From positions 1 to 64,000 of the forward strand of contig CAXXJI010000003.1 of NCBI GenBank assembly GCA_963666035.2: a DNA stretch of 64,000 nt, read 5' to 3'. How positions within the stretch are numbered: the stretch's first letter is position 1; each line of letters begins with the position of its first letter. A program made the translations under genes and the position numbers. This document shows, in pieces, positions 52,321 through 60,799 of the stretch. A model generated the notes under the pieces. The model had not been told where the DNA came from. It made no database searches and was given only the letters and a program-made list of their open reading frames with translations. This stretch comes from CALMFG01 sp963666035. Its GTDB lineage: Bacteria > Bacillota > Clostridia > Christensenellales > CALMFG01.

Positions 52321-53596
52321 CTTCTTTGGCGGTCTGGAACGCCTTTTCAAAAAATTGTGGGGAATTCTTTCGAATAATCTGGGGCTTAAAATCGCTTCGG
52401 TATTTTTTGCGATTCTTCTTTGGGCATTTGTCATGGTGGAAATCAATCCCCCGACTGAGAAGGAATTTCAAAATATCGATCTGATTTTTGAAAACAATAA
52501 TTCGCTTTCCGAAAAAGAGCTGATAATCAAAGGCAATTTTGCCGATATTTTGGACAAAGTGACCATCACAGTTGAGACGGATCCTGATTATCTTTATCTG
52601 GTGACCGAAGAGAATATCAAAGCCTATGTGGATTTGTCCATCATCAATAAGCCGGGTGAACAGACGGTGGCGATCAAAGCGACCACTTCAATCGGCACGG
52701 TGGTGGGGATAGACCCGAGCACTGTCACATTGAATGTGGAGGATTACATCACGCGAACGGTGCCGGTGACTTACGAGATCAAGAATATGCCGGATGAAAA
52801 TTACTATGTCTCCATTCCTGTATTCACGCCCGAGTCAGTGGAGATCAAAGGGGCACGTTCGTTTGTAGAACAGGTGGCCAGTGCAGTCTGCTATATTGAC
52901 CTCAATGACGTAATCAGTGATATTAAAGAGAGCATGCCTTTGGTCTTAAGAGATGAAAACGGTGAGGCGCTAGATACCAGTGATTACAGCGAGCAGCTGC
53001 CCAGCGTGATTGTGGATTTGTCTGTGAAACCGCAAAAAGAGGTTCCCATCAATCTAGCCGGGGCAATTATCGGGCTGACCGATGTGGCGGACGGTTTTAT
53101 CGTCACCGATTATTATGTGGAACCCGCTTCGGTTCTGGTTGCGGCAGAAAAGAGCATATTGGATCAGATTGTTGAGGTGCAGGTGGACAGCGTGGACATC
53201 ACAGGCGCCAAGACCGATCTTTCAATCCAGACGGATATCAAGAAAATCGACGATGCCATTATCACCAAAGGTGCGCAGAGCATTGTGATACATGTTGAGA
53301 TTGCCGCCGCGGAGATCACACAGATATTCGAATCGGTGGATGTTGTTTCCAAGAACCTCAGCGAGGGATTGGATGTAACCGTGGTGCCGCAGAGCATTCG
53401 CGTGGTCATCACCGATGAGGAGCTGGCGCTGCGCAAGATTGCGCGAAAAGATATTAAACTGTTTGTGGACTGCGAGGGACTGGACGAAGGCGAATACACA
53501 CTGCCGATTCAGTTTGAGGATTTAAGCGGAATTGATCCTGAAAACGTGTGGCTGGGCAACGAAACTGCCACTGTGGTAATCAGCAAAAAAGAATAG
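52304..53596 (+). CDS. ybbR: YbbR-domain protein (CdaR), CdaA regulator
   Basis: The predicted protein has 430 residues from the ATG at 52304, which has GAGGA eight bases upstream; an ATG at 52289 lies too close to a ribosome site. One N-terminal membrane span (LKIASVFFAILLWAFVMVEI) is followed by four YbbR repeats outside the membrane, seen as repeating beta patterns such as TVPVTYEIKNMPDENYYVS. CdaR binds and modulates CdaA. The overlap with cdaA (17 bases) supports joint production. Confidence 0.92.
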   Translation: MKKKADFFGGLERLFKKLWGILSNNLGLKIASVFFAILLWAFVMVEINPPTEKEFQNIDLIFENNNSLSEKELIIKGNFADILDKVTITVETDPDYLYLVTEENIKAYVDLSIINKPGEQTVAIKATTSIGTVVGIDPSTVTLNVEDYITRTVPVTYEIKNMPDENYYVSIPVFTPESVEIKGARSFVEQVASAVCYIDLNDVISDIKESMPLVLRDENGEALDTSDYSEQLPSVIVDLSVKPQKEVPINLAGAIIGLTDVADGFIVTDYYVEPASVLVAAEKSILDQIVEVQVDSVDITGAKTDLSIQTDIKKIDDAIITKGAQSIVIHVEIAAAEITQIFESVDVVSKNLSEGLDVTVVPQSIRVVITDEELALRKIARKDIKLFVDCEGLDEGEYTLPIQFEDLSGIDPENVWLGNETATVVISKKE

Positions 53597-53609
53597 CGTT
53601 AAACACTTT

Positions 53610-53645
53610 AAACCGCTCACAGCGATGGCTCTGGGCGGTTTTTTT
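53610..53645 (+). terminator. Terminator after ybbR
   Basis: AACCGC and GCGGTT arms with an inner CACAGC/GCTCTG pairing, then seven T bases. It isolates the cdaA-ybbR transcript from the phage genes that follow. Confidence 0.8.
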
Positions 53646-53741
53646 GTATGCATTTTTTATGGCTGCAAAAGGGGAAAGTGCACTGAAAGTACGGCTGATT
53701 AGCATGGGGGCAAATCTTAATGCGACAAAAAGGAGGATACT

Positions 53742-54011
53742 ATGACCAAACAAAGGGCGAAAACAGCCGAAAGAAAAACGGTGAACACAACTGAAACCTT
53801 AAGCGATCAGGCCATTGACGCGATTGCTGAAAAAACGGGACTTACGCTGAAGGAAGAAACTAAGGTACAGGTGCTGATACCGAAAGTGGACGGTGAATCG
53901 GACACGGTGGAGTGCTGTATCAATGGATATAACTATGTGATCAAAAAAGGGGTATCGGTGGCACTACCAAAATCTGTGGTAGCGGTGCTGAAAAACGCTG
54001 GTTTGATCTAA
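53742..54011 (+). CDS. Phage small protein of the type found next to N4-gp56 capsids
   Basis: This 89-residue protein has a basic, disordered start and a C-terminal block NGYNYVIKKGVSVALPKSVV. From memory, short proteins ending in an NGxxYLIxRGxxVxVP-type block sit right after gp56-like capsid genes in clostridial phages. Here it is separated from the capsid gene by 5.6 kb and lies on the other strand. AGGAGG precedes the ATG. The role is unknown; decoration of the capsid is only a guess. Confidence 0.6.
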   Translation: MTKQRAKTAERKTVNTTETLSDQAIDAIAEKTGLTLKEETKVQVLIPKVDGESDTVECCINGYNYVIKKGVSVALPKSVVAVLKNAGLI

Positions 54012-54029
54012 ACAGAAAGGCGGTAGATT

Positions 54030-54560
54030 ATGACGCTTTTAGACTTAGAAAAACTGGTGCTGGCGCAGATGGGCGAGGATACGGGTGCAGAAGAGCTGGC
54101 AGAATACGGTGATTTGTTATGCACTTACATCAATGAAGCCTATAAGCAGGTTTGCCGGCATAAAAAACAGAAATTCACAGAGCAAAGTCTTTCGTTTACT
54201 CAAGGGCGGGCTCAGACCTTCGAACTTGAAAAAGAAGCGACGGTGATTTTAAGCATATCGGATGAGAACGGTACTAAGCTGGCCTTCGATGTGCTGGCCG
54301 ATACGATTTTTCTCCCAGGCAAACTGAATGGTGATTATACGGTTCAGTACCTATATCTCCCAGAAAAACTAACCGAGGATACAGATTCGCCGGATTTGGC
54401 GGAGCAGGACTGTGTGCTGTTGACCGATTTTGCCACTTACAGAGCGTTAAGCCTCGGCAACCCAACTCGGCAGAAGCGCGCCGAGTTTTTTCTGATGCGC
54501 TATTTATCGGGGTATTCGGATCAGAAAGCCAAACAGACGCAGCTGACCAACAAGTATTAG
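54030..54560 (+). CDS. Phage head-tail adaptor-like protein
   Basis: This 176-residue protein has an N-terminal helical part (LDLEKLVLAQMGEDTG, CTYINEAYKQVCRHKK), a central beta part, and a last helix rich in Arg, Tyr and Phe. The size, the helix-beta-helix plan and the position between the capsid-linked small gene and the hub-like gene match adaptor/connector proteins of podophages. The similarity is of plan rather than of a sharp motif. AAAGGCGG precedes the ATG. Confidence 0.55.
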   Translation: MTLLDLEKLVLAQMGEDTGAEELAEYGDLLCTYINEAYKQVCRHKKQKFTEQSLSFTQGRAQTFELEKEATVILSISDENGTKLAFDVLADTIFLPGKLNGDYTVQYLYLPEKLTEDTDSPDLAEQDCVLLTDFATYRALSLGNPTRQKRAEFFLMRYLSGYSDQKAKQTQLTNKY

Positions 54561-54574
54561 AAAGGGGAAAAGCG

Positions 54575-55939
54575 ATGGCTCAGGGAAAAATCAGAATACC
54601 GACCTTCAAAGGCATCAACCAAACTTTTCCCGAGATGGATTTGGCCTATGCGGCGGCATCCGAGAATATGGATGTGTCGGATGGGATTTTGAAAGTCTGT
54701 AAGGGAACGAAGAAGAAATCATATATCCAGGCGCAAAACCCGATTAAAACACTGGTGAAATTCTGCAAACGGAACAGCGGCGTGTATGAAGAGATTCTGC
54801 TGGCCGCCACTCAGACCGATCTCTACGTGTGGTCGAACGGCGGTTATTACGGCATCAAAACCAGCCTGACCAGCGGGGAATATGCGTATCTTAATTACCA
54901 GTTGGATGGTGAGGATATTTGCATCATGACCAACGGCGAGGATACGCCGTTTTATACCAATGGTATCTATTGTACGGACATGCCGGATGTGCCGAAGTTC
55001 TCTCAAATCATTCTGCATTACGAGCGCATGTGGGGATGCGGAGTATCCGGCTATCCCGACCGGGTATTTTATTCGGCCAGCTTTGATCCGACCGACTTTG
55101 CCACATTGGGCGAGTCAGGGTTTATCGATATCCCAAGCTTTGACGGCAATTCGGTACTGGCGCTAGAGGTCTTGTTCGATGATGTGGTGGTGTTTAAGAA
55201 GAACAGTTTGTACCGGATTATAGGTACCTATCCCGGCACATATGAAGTCAACAAGATCCATGGTGTGGTGGGTTCTATTGCGCCGGATACCATCGTCAAT
55301 ACAGGTTCGCTGGTGCTGTTTTTATCCGGAGAGGGTCTATGCGCTTATGACGGGGTGAAAACGGCTTTGTTTAGGCCGCAGATGCTAAAAGAGTTTTTGA
55401 AACGCATTCATTTTTCAGCCATTGAACAGGCAGTGGGAACGGTGCATCGCGGCAAGGTGCTGTTTGCGCTCCCCATCGACGGCGCCGAGGAAAACAACGC
55501 GGTGCTGGAATATGATACAGTGCGGGACGCATTTACGCTGAAAACAGGCTTTCGAGTGAGTTCATTTGTAGAGGTGGATGATGTTCTTCTCGTCTCGGAT
55601 AATACGACCTATGTGAAAATCTATGGTGAAGGGGATACGTTTGACGGGACGCGGATTGATGCTTTTTGGGAGACGCCGTTTACCGACGGCGGAGACCGCG
55701 CGGTGCTGAAGTACTTAGATTCGCTTTATGCCTTTGGCAAAGGGGATGCGGTGCGTGTTTTGGTCATCAGTGAAAGTGAGCAGAAAGAGAAGACGGCGCT
55801 GCTCTCGGCTGAGATGGAAAAACATATCAAAATGGCTTTGCAAGGGAAAGGGGTACGCTTTAAATTGCGTTTTGAAAACGTACAGGGCGGCTACTTTGAA
55901 TTGACCGCACCCGAAGTTCGTTTTGAGGCAGATGTCTAA
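54575..55939 (+). CDS. Phage stabilisation/tail hub-like beta-propeller protein
   Basis: This 454-residue protein is mostly beta, with the segment YERMWGCGVSGYPDRVFYSA and FDPTDF. This matches the pattern seen in P22 gp10-like DNA-stabilisation or tail-hub proteins, where a blade contains a RLWVA..gnpdrvyyS-type stretch. The N terminus GKIRIPTFKGINQTFPEMD is also family-like. It probably plugs or extends the portal in a short-tailed virion. The frame is intact. AAAGGGG precedes the ATG. Confidence 0.7.
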   Translation: MAQGKIRIPTFKGINQTFPEMDLAYAAASENMDVSDGILKVCKGTKKKSYIQAQNPIKTLVKFCKRNSGVYEEILLAATQTDLYVWSNGGYYGIKTSLTSGEYAYLNYQLDGEDICIMTNGEDTPFYTNGIYCTDMPDVPKFSQIILHYERMWGCGVSGYPDRVFYSASFDPTDFATLGESGFIDIPSFDGNSVLALEVLFDDVVVFKKNSLYRIIGTYPGTYEVNKIHGVVGSIAPDTIVNTGSLVLFLSGEGLCAYDGVKTALFRPQMLKEFLKRIHFSAIEQAVGTVHRGKVLFALPIDGAEENNAVLEYDTVRDAFTLKTGFRVSSFVEVDDVLLVSDNTTYVKIYGEGDTFDGTRIDAFWETPFTDGGDRAVLKYLDSLYAFGKGDAVRVLVISESEQKEKTALLSAEMEKHIKMALQGKGVRFKLRFENVQGGYFELTAPEVRFEADV

Positions 55940-55962
55940 AACGATAGCAAGGAGAATATAAA

Positions 55963-58002
55963 ATGGGAATTGGATTTAAACCGATCATCGACCTCTCACC
56001 GCTGTCCATCAAGAACCTAAATGATCAGCTGCTGATGCTCTGGAAAAAAGTACTGGGGGGTATATCCGAGCAAGACATTCTTTCTGGAGAGAGTGAAAAG
56101 ATCGTCTTAAGCGGGCTCTCCAGCATCAGCTTGGGAGTGGATGCGGTTTCGGGAACCAACTTAATCTACAACGGACGGGGCAACCATGGTACCGAAAGCT
56201 ACCATGTTATTTCGCCCGGTAGTCTGACCGCGGCCGAGGATACCATCATCAACCGCAATTGCCTTTTGGCCGAAGGCGAGTTTATGCAGACTCATATCCC
56301 CGTAACACCGGGGGAGGACTATATTGTTGGATGTTTTATCGATACCAATGGCAGGGATGTCTTACTGACGGTCTATTGTCAGCTGGCGAATTCCTCTCCG
56401 ATGGCACAGGATGTTTTGGCAGTGCAGGAAACGCTGAATACGGGAGCCTACGAAAAAAAGCACTTTTCTTTTACTGCACCCAACGGGATCAAAAGCGCCT
56501 ATCTCTCTTTTTCAGGGCAGTCACTTTATAAGGTGACTGATATTCAGTTGAAAGAAGGCGAGACATACAGCGAATGGACCGCACATGAAGGCGAGATGTA
56601 TTCCAGCAGCATCCAGATTAGTCAGGAGAGCGTACAGATTGCTACACCCAATTTTGAACTGAGTATTCTGGACCCGGACAACCCCGACCCGGACAATCCG
56701 GTGGTCAGTATGAGTGCGTCGTCCGGCGGGTTTAATAAACTGGTAGCGCAGGACATAGAAGTTTCGGGCAGTAAGCTTGTGCATATGGACGAAGGCGTGT
56801 ACTGGGTCTATGTCAATCCAGCTTATGCCGGCGCCTCGGACGCCAACGACGGAACGGATATTACAAAGCCGTTGTTTACCATAGGAGAAGCGCTGAGGCG
56901 CGTGGGGCGGGTGTCCAATCAGCCGGTCATCATCTATATTGCCTCTGGGACGACCTATCGTGAGACGATAGAAGTGAAAGGGTTCTCCAATCACATCACC
57001 TTTACGAGCTATGATGGCATCATCAATCCCATCATCTATTGTACAGGGACTACCGGTATGGTGGTGGAAAGTTGTCCTATGGTGACGTTTCGGGATATCG
57101 ACTTTTATACGTTTTTTACCGAAGAACCTGACTACTCGGTGGTGCGGGGAGATTACTACGCTCTATCTTTTCGGTATTCCAATGGTGAGGTGGAAAACAG
57201 CCGTTTTTACTGCCATATCGAGAATTGCGGGGCGGCGGTTGAAGTTGTGTTTTCCAAGGTGATGATGCGTGATTATATCGTCAATGACTTTAAACATGCG
57301 GTGGTTACACGGCACACCAGCACTTTTTTTTCTCATAATGGGAGAGGGCAGGCACAGTATACATTTATCAATATCGGATGCCGGATGACGATTACCGGAA
57401 CAAAACCTGAAAAGGGGGTCACAGCGCATACCAATATCGATAATGCGACCCAGCTAGGAACAGCCTCAAGCGTTTATGTGGCGCCTCCGATTGGGGTCAC
57501 CACACCGGATGAGTATGTCTACTTGGCATTGTTTTCGGGTTCTTGGGCAGATGACGCCATCGTGACATCCAGCCCATCCAATATACGGCAGGGAGAAGAC
57601 ACAGGCGAGTTGGTTTATACCGGTGTGTTTGGATTTAATCTGACGCAGATGAGAAGCGATCTTGCGGGTAAGGCGATCAGAAATGTTTATTTGCGATTAT
57701 CCCGATTTAACGACTTGCAGTCAGTACGGGATATTCATCTTTGGGGGTGCGATAAGATCGGCATCTCAGGGGAGACTCCACAAAAAAGCGGTACATATGA
57801 TTATGGTTTTGTATCCAAGTTTAATGGCGGAGAGAGTACGGTGCTGTTCGGCTTAAACACAGGGATTGTAGAGAGCATGATCAGCGAAGCAGCAGGGACA
57901 CCAAACAGCCTGATGCTGTTTGACGATTGGTACAGCCCGCTCACTATTTTGGGGTATGACCAGCTGGACAGCGTGCGCCCCATGTTGCGGGTGTGCGTGT
58001 AG
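55963..58002 (+). CDS. Phage tailspike-like protein with beta-helix
   Basis: This 679-residue protein starts with a helical anchor, then a beta-sandwich, carbohydrate-binding-like block (about 60-210, ending SEWTAHEGE). From about residue 270 a right-handed beta-helix follows, opening with VYVNPAYAGASDANDGTD, a pattern shared by pectate-lyase-like spikes. The C-terminal third is a beta domain that may form the trimer head. This is the expected receptor-binding protein of a short-tailed phage. AAGGAG precedes the ATG. Confidence 0.65.
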   Translation: MGIGFKPIIDLSPLSIKNLNDQLLMLWKKVLGGISEQDILSGESEKIVLSGLSSISLGVDAVSGTNLIYNGRGNHGTESYHVISPGSLTAAEDTIINRNCLLAEGEFMQTHIPVTPGEDYIVGCFIDTNGRDVLLTVYCQLANSSPMAQDVLAVQETLNTGAYEKKHFSFTAPNGIKSAYLSFSGQSLYKVTDIQLKEGETYSEWTAHEGEMYSSSIQISQESVQIATPNFELSILDPDNPDPDNPVVSMSASSGGFNKLVAQDIEVSGSKLVHMDEGVYWVYVNPAYAGASDANDGTDITKPLFTIGEALRRVGRVSNQPVIIYIASGTTYRETIEVKGFSNHITFTSYDGIINPIIYCTGTTGMVVESCPMVTFRDIDFYTFFTEEPDYSVVRGDYYALSFRYSNGEVENSRFYCHIENCGAAVEVVFSKVMMRDYIVNDFKHAVVTRHTSTFFSHNGRGQAQYTFINIGCRMTITGTKPEKGVTAHTNIDNATQLGTASSVYVAPPIGVTTPDEYVYLALFSGSWADDAIVTSSPSNIRQGEDTGELVYTGVFGFNLTQMRSDLAGKAIRNVYLRLSRFNDLQSVRDIHLWGCDKIGISGETPQKSGTYDYGFVSKFNGGESTVLFGLNTGIVESMISEAAGTPNSLMLFDDWYSPLTILGYDQLDSVRPMLRVCV

Positions 58003-58024
58003 TAAGATATAAGGAGGAAAAGAT

Positions 58025-58882
58025 ATGGCTAATAATACAGCAAACGGTGTAAACATGAATCGAAGGGGTGTGCAGATGCTGACTTATAACGCACCCACAG
58101 ACGAAGAGCTCTATGCGCAGGCGACACTGGCGGCGAATGAGGACTATCGAACGGACTACGACCTTCTGTTCAGTCAAACCAAAAATAAAAAAAATGTGAT
58201 GTCACAAGCGATTCGAGATGCGGAAAGCGATTATCAGGCGGTGATGCAATCGCTTGAAAAAGAATATGAACACGCATCTAAGGCTTTGAGTGAGGAGGCA
58301 CTGGCACGCGGACTTGGCCGCTCATCCTATGCTTTGGACTTGCAGAGTGAAAACTTAAGCAATCAACAGGAGAATCTCTCTTCGCTGCTGACGGATAAAA
58401 TGCAGGCGGTCAATGTGATTCAAAACCAGATTGATATGCTGGAGCAGGAATTTATCGATCATCAGACTTATCTATCGAAGAAAAAGGAAGATCAGATTCA
58501 AAACATTCTGACCAATTTAAGGCAGGATCGGGATGAAACCATCCGAGAGGTTTTGGAATATAATAATGATCTCATCATGGATCAAAGAGCGCTGGCATTG
58601 AAAAGATTAAAGGCCCAACGGGATTATGCGATGAAGCTGGCCAAGGGCGGGGTACGGGCGACGAGCACGGATAATGCGGGGGAAAGCACTGCAAAGGTAC
58701 CGAAGCAAATATTGAGTGACTACAGCGGGCTGACGGGCGCAGGGAAACTGAAATTCTTCAACGAAAATCAGCAAGCAATGCAAAATACGCTGGATGCTGA
58801 TGACTACAGCCAGGTACTCCGCGAGATATATGCTTTGATTGAAAACGGCGTTTCCCCGGTTTTTGATGCCGACGAAAAATAA
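58025..58882 (+). CDS. Coiled-coil protein of the phage module
   Basis: This 285-residue protein has long helices rich in Gln, Glu and Asp (for example LDLQSENLSNQQENLSSLLT and RQDRDETIREVLEYNNDLI). A Thr/Ala-rich hinge near residue 210 leads to a short C-terminal domain. It could be an internal virion (ejection) protein or a tail fibre chaperone. I cannot match it to a family. It ends the plus-strand phage set and is followed by a terminator. AAGGAGG lies upstream of the start. Confidence 0.6.
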   Translation: MANNTANGVNMNRRGVQMLTYNAPTDEELYAQATLAANEDYRTDYDLLFSQTKNKKNVMSQAIRDAESDYQAVMQSLEKEYEHASKALSEEALARGLGRSSYALDLQSENLSNQQENLSSLLTDKMQAVNVIQNQIDMLEQEFIDHQTYLSKKKEDQIQNILTNLRQDRDETIREVLEYNNDLIMDQRALALKRLKAQRDYAMKLAKGGVRATSTDNAGESTAKVPKQILSDYSGLTGAGKLKFFNENQQAMQNTLDADDYSQVLREIYALIENGVSPVFDADEK

Positions 58883-58897
58883 GTCCAACAAGGCTTT

Positions 58898-58933
58898 AAA
58901 GGTTCCCCATATATCGATCAGGGAGCCTTTTTT
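58898..58933 (+). terminator. Terminator of the plus-strand phage module
   Basis: AAAGG-TCCC and GGGA-CCTTT arms, then six T bases. Confidence 0.7.
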
Positions 58934-58983
58934 GATTGTTCGAAAATTGGATAAGCGATGTATATCAGCATCAAAATATCCGC

Positions 58984-59012
58984 TGGACGGTATTTGTTTC
59001 TGTGGGTATAAT
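58984..59012 (+). promoter_or_regulatory. Predicted promoter of the 59039 membrane gene
   Basis: TGGACG and TATAAT are 17 bases apart, about 26 bases before the ATG. Confidence 0.5.
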
Positions 59013-59038
59013 GGATTTATAGGGGAAAGGGAGCCTGG

Positions 59039-59692
59039 ATGAGGACCAAAAGACTAGAAAAAATATTGATTCCGTTTGGGATGGTCGGTGTGATATGCTT
59101 TTTGGCCTATATCATCATCGGTACGAATCTGAATCAGGGATTTGGGCAGGCTGAGATTGGGGCCTTTGCGCAAGGCGCTGAGGATATGGGCTGGCTGGTG
59201 GCTTTTGCAATTGCATATGTTCTTTGTATATTTGCATTCATCTTCGGTATGTTGATGCGTGCCTATCGTGCATATAATCGATTGCTCTTGGCCGCATATG
59301 TTGTATTTTTTAATATGCAGGTACTTTTACTGGTTGGATTTATCCTGTTCCCAATGCGGGGAAGCTATGCTTCGGCTACCAAATTGAATATCGCGCATGG
59401 CGTTGCTGTTGCGCTGGCCGCTGCCGCCGCCGTCGTCTTTGCTTTTCTGGCAGGGGCAGGCTATCACCGTCAGGCCGAACACAGACGCCTTGGCATCCAC
59501 TGTCTGCTTTGGGGGATTGCACTTTCGGTAGTCAGTGTTGCAGGGGCTGTACTAGGCTGTTTGAATGCTGGATATTTTGGTATGGTGGAGCGGGCGATGC
59601 TGTTTGTATTGATGGGGCTGATTGCTTCAATATCATACACCGAAACCTTTATGGCGACGCGGTATAACCGTATAAGAAAAAATGAGTCATAA
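59039..59692 (+). CDS. Six-span membrane protein of unknown function
   Basis: This 217-residue protein has about six spans, with segments such as GWLVAFAIAYVLCIFAFIFG and a final ISYTETFMATRYNRI. This resembles DUF998-type membrane proteins in layout, but the match is weak. AAGGGAG precedes the ATG. It is followed by a 140-residue C-terminally anchored protein, and both are host-like in composition, so the phage segment ends before it. Confidence 0.7.
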   Translation: MRTKRLEKILIPFGMVGVICFLAYIIIGTNLNQGFGQAEIGAFAQGAEDMGWLVAFAIAYVLCIFAFIFGMLMRAYRAYNRLLLAAYVVFFNMQVLLLVGFILFPMRGSYASATKLNIAHGVAVALAAAAAVVFAFLAGAGYHRQAEHRRLGIHCLLWGIALSVVSVAGAVLGCLNAGYFGMVERAMLFVLMGLIASISYTETFMATRYNRIRKNES

Positions 59693-59714
59693 GCGATGAA
59701 TGAGGAGAATAAAG

Positions 59715-60137
59715 ATGAGCGAATATTATTATAACGAAAAAAAGGGAAGATACGAACCGGTCAGCGAAGCACCGCTGGGGATTAAACCAAAAGAGAAAAG
59801 CAACAAGGGCGTGTTCACTGCTGAAAATTACAGCAAAGAAAACGACGAGAGTTTTTCGAGCCATTATGCTGATGAAACAGACGATACCCGTTTTCGAAAA
59901 ATAACGAATCCAGTGGAAAGTGTGGTCAACAGTCTGGCCGATGCGATCAGCCAAGCGGCTGAGAACAATACGCAGAGCCGTTCAAACACATCGTCGAGCG
60001 GATCATATTACAGTGGGCGAAACTCCGGCTACAACGGTAACAAAAACACCACCGCACAGAAAAACAAAGTGGGGTTGAGCTTGTTTATCGCTATCATCTG
60101 GGGTGTGTTTATTGCCATCAGATCCTGTTCCAATTGA
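59715..60137 (+). CDS. C-terminally anchored small protein
   Basis: The predicted protein has 140 residues from the ATG at 59715, which has GAGGAG upstream. The N-terminal two thirds are polar, with repeated Ser/Asn/Gly/Tyr stretches, and are probably disordered. One C-terminal span (VGLSLFIAIIWGVFIAI) ends in a short RSCSN tail. It may be a tail-anchored or secreted-facing regulator. No known family was recognised. Confidence 0.65.
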   Translation: MSEYYYNEKKGRYEPVSEAPLGIKPKEKSNKGVFTAENYSKENDESFSSHYADETDDTRFRKITNPVESVVNSLADAISQAAENNTQSRSNTSSSGSYYSGRNSGYNGNKNTTAQKNKVGLSLFIAIIWGVFIAIRSCSN

Positions 60138-60150
60138 TTTTAGGCAAAAG

Positions 60151-60177
60151 AAAAAAGGCGAGTGATTCGCCTTTTTT
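60151..60177. terminator. Bidirectional terminator
   Basis: AAAAAAGGCGA and TCGCCTTTTTT arms with a five-base loop, between convergent genes. Confidence 0.85.
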
Positions 60178-60189
60178 GTCATACTGCCA

Positions 60190-60729
60190 TTAATAGTTGC
60201 TGTTGCACCAAAGCTCGAAATGCGCTTGGGGATGTCCGCATATCGGGCATGCTTTGGGGGCTTCTTCGCCGACATGCACGTGACCGCAGACGTTGCAGAT
60301 CCATTGTTTCTGACCGTCTTTTTTAAATACAGCTCCGTTTTTCACATTATCGAGCAGCCGCTGATACCGTTCTTCGTGTTCCTTTTCAATAGCGGCCACG
60401 CCTTCAAACAGCCGTGCGATTTCGGGGAAACCCTCTGCTTTGGCGGTTTCGGCAAATCCGACATACATATCCGTCCATTCATAGTGCTCGCCATCAACAC
60501 AGGATTGAAGGTTAAAAGCGGTGTCACCCAGTTCTTTTAACAGCTTAAACCAGATTTTCGCGTGAGCTGCTTCGTTGCGAGAAGTCTCTTCAAAGAATTT
60601 TGATATCTGAACAAATCCTTCCTTTTTGGCAGCCGAGGCGAAAAAACCGTATTTTGTATGTGCTTTCGATTCACCGGCAAATGCATCCTGCAGGTTCTTT
60701 TCGGTTTGAGTTCCTTTTAAATCTTTCAT
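60190..60729 (-). CDS. rbr: Rubrerythrin
   Basis: This 179-residue peroxide-reducing enzyme belongs to the anaerobic oxygen defence. The four-helix diiron domain has the Glu residues in AFAGESKAHTKYGFFA and FEETSRNEAAHAK, plus EKEHEERYQ. The rubredoxin-like C-terminal domain shows CNVCGHVHVGE and CPICGHP. Length is normal. AAAGGAGG precedes the start on the minus strand. A palindrome at 60767 lies in its upstream region. Confidence 0.97.
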   Translation of the reverse strand: MKDLKGTQTEKNLQDAFAGESKAHTKYGFFASAAKKEGFVQISKFFEETSRNEAAHAKIWFKLLKELGDTAFNLQSCVDGEHYEWTDMYVGFAETAKAEGFPEIARLFEGVAAIEKEHEERYQRLLDNVKNGAVFKKDGQKQWICNVCGHVHVGEEAPKACPICGHPQAHFELWCNSNY

Positions 60730-60766
60730 TCAATATCCTCCTTTAAAATTTTTTTGTTTATATTCA

Positions 60767-60786
60767 CCTTAAAAATTTTTTTAAGG
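60767..60786. repeat. AT-rich 8-4-8 inverted repeat ahead of rubrerythrin
   Basis: CCTTAAAA and TTTTAAGG flank ATTT. A related CTTTAAAATTTTTTT stretch sits next to the start codon. It could be an operator for a redox or iron regulator (PerR or Fur-like by location), but the sequence is not a standard box of either. Confidence 0.4.
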
Positions 60787-60799
60787 ATCATTGGCATTT

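Noticed and set aside
48050..53741. Inverted repeats at the suspected inversion ends
   Set aside because: By eye only a few scattered bases agree between the two gaps; no repeat long enough to support recombination was found.
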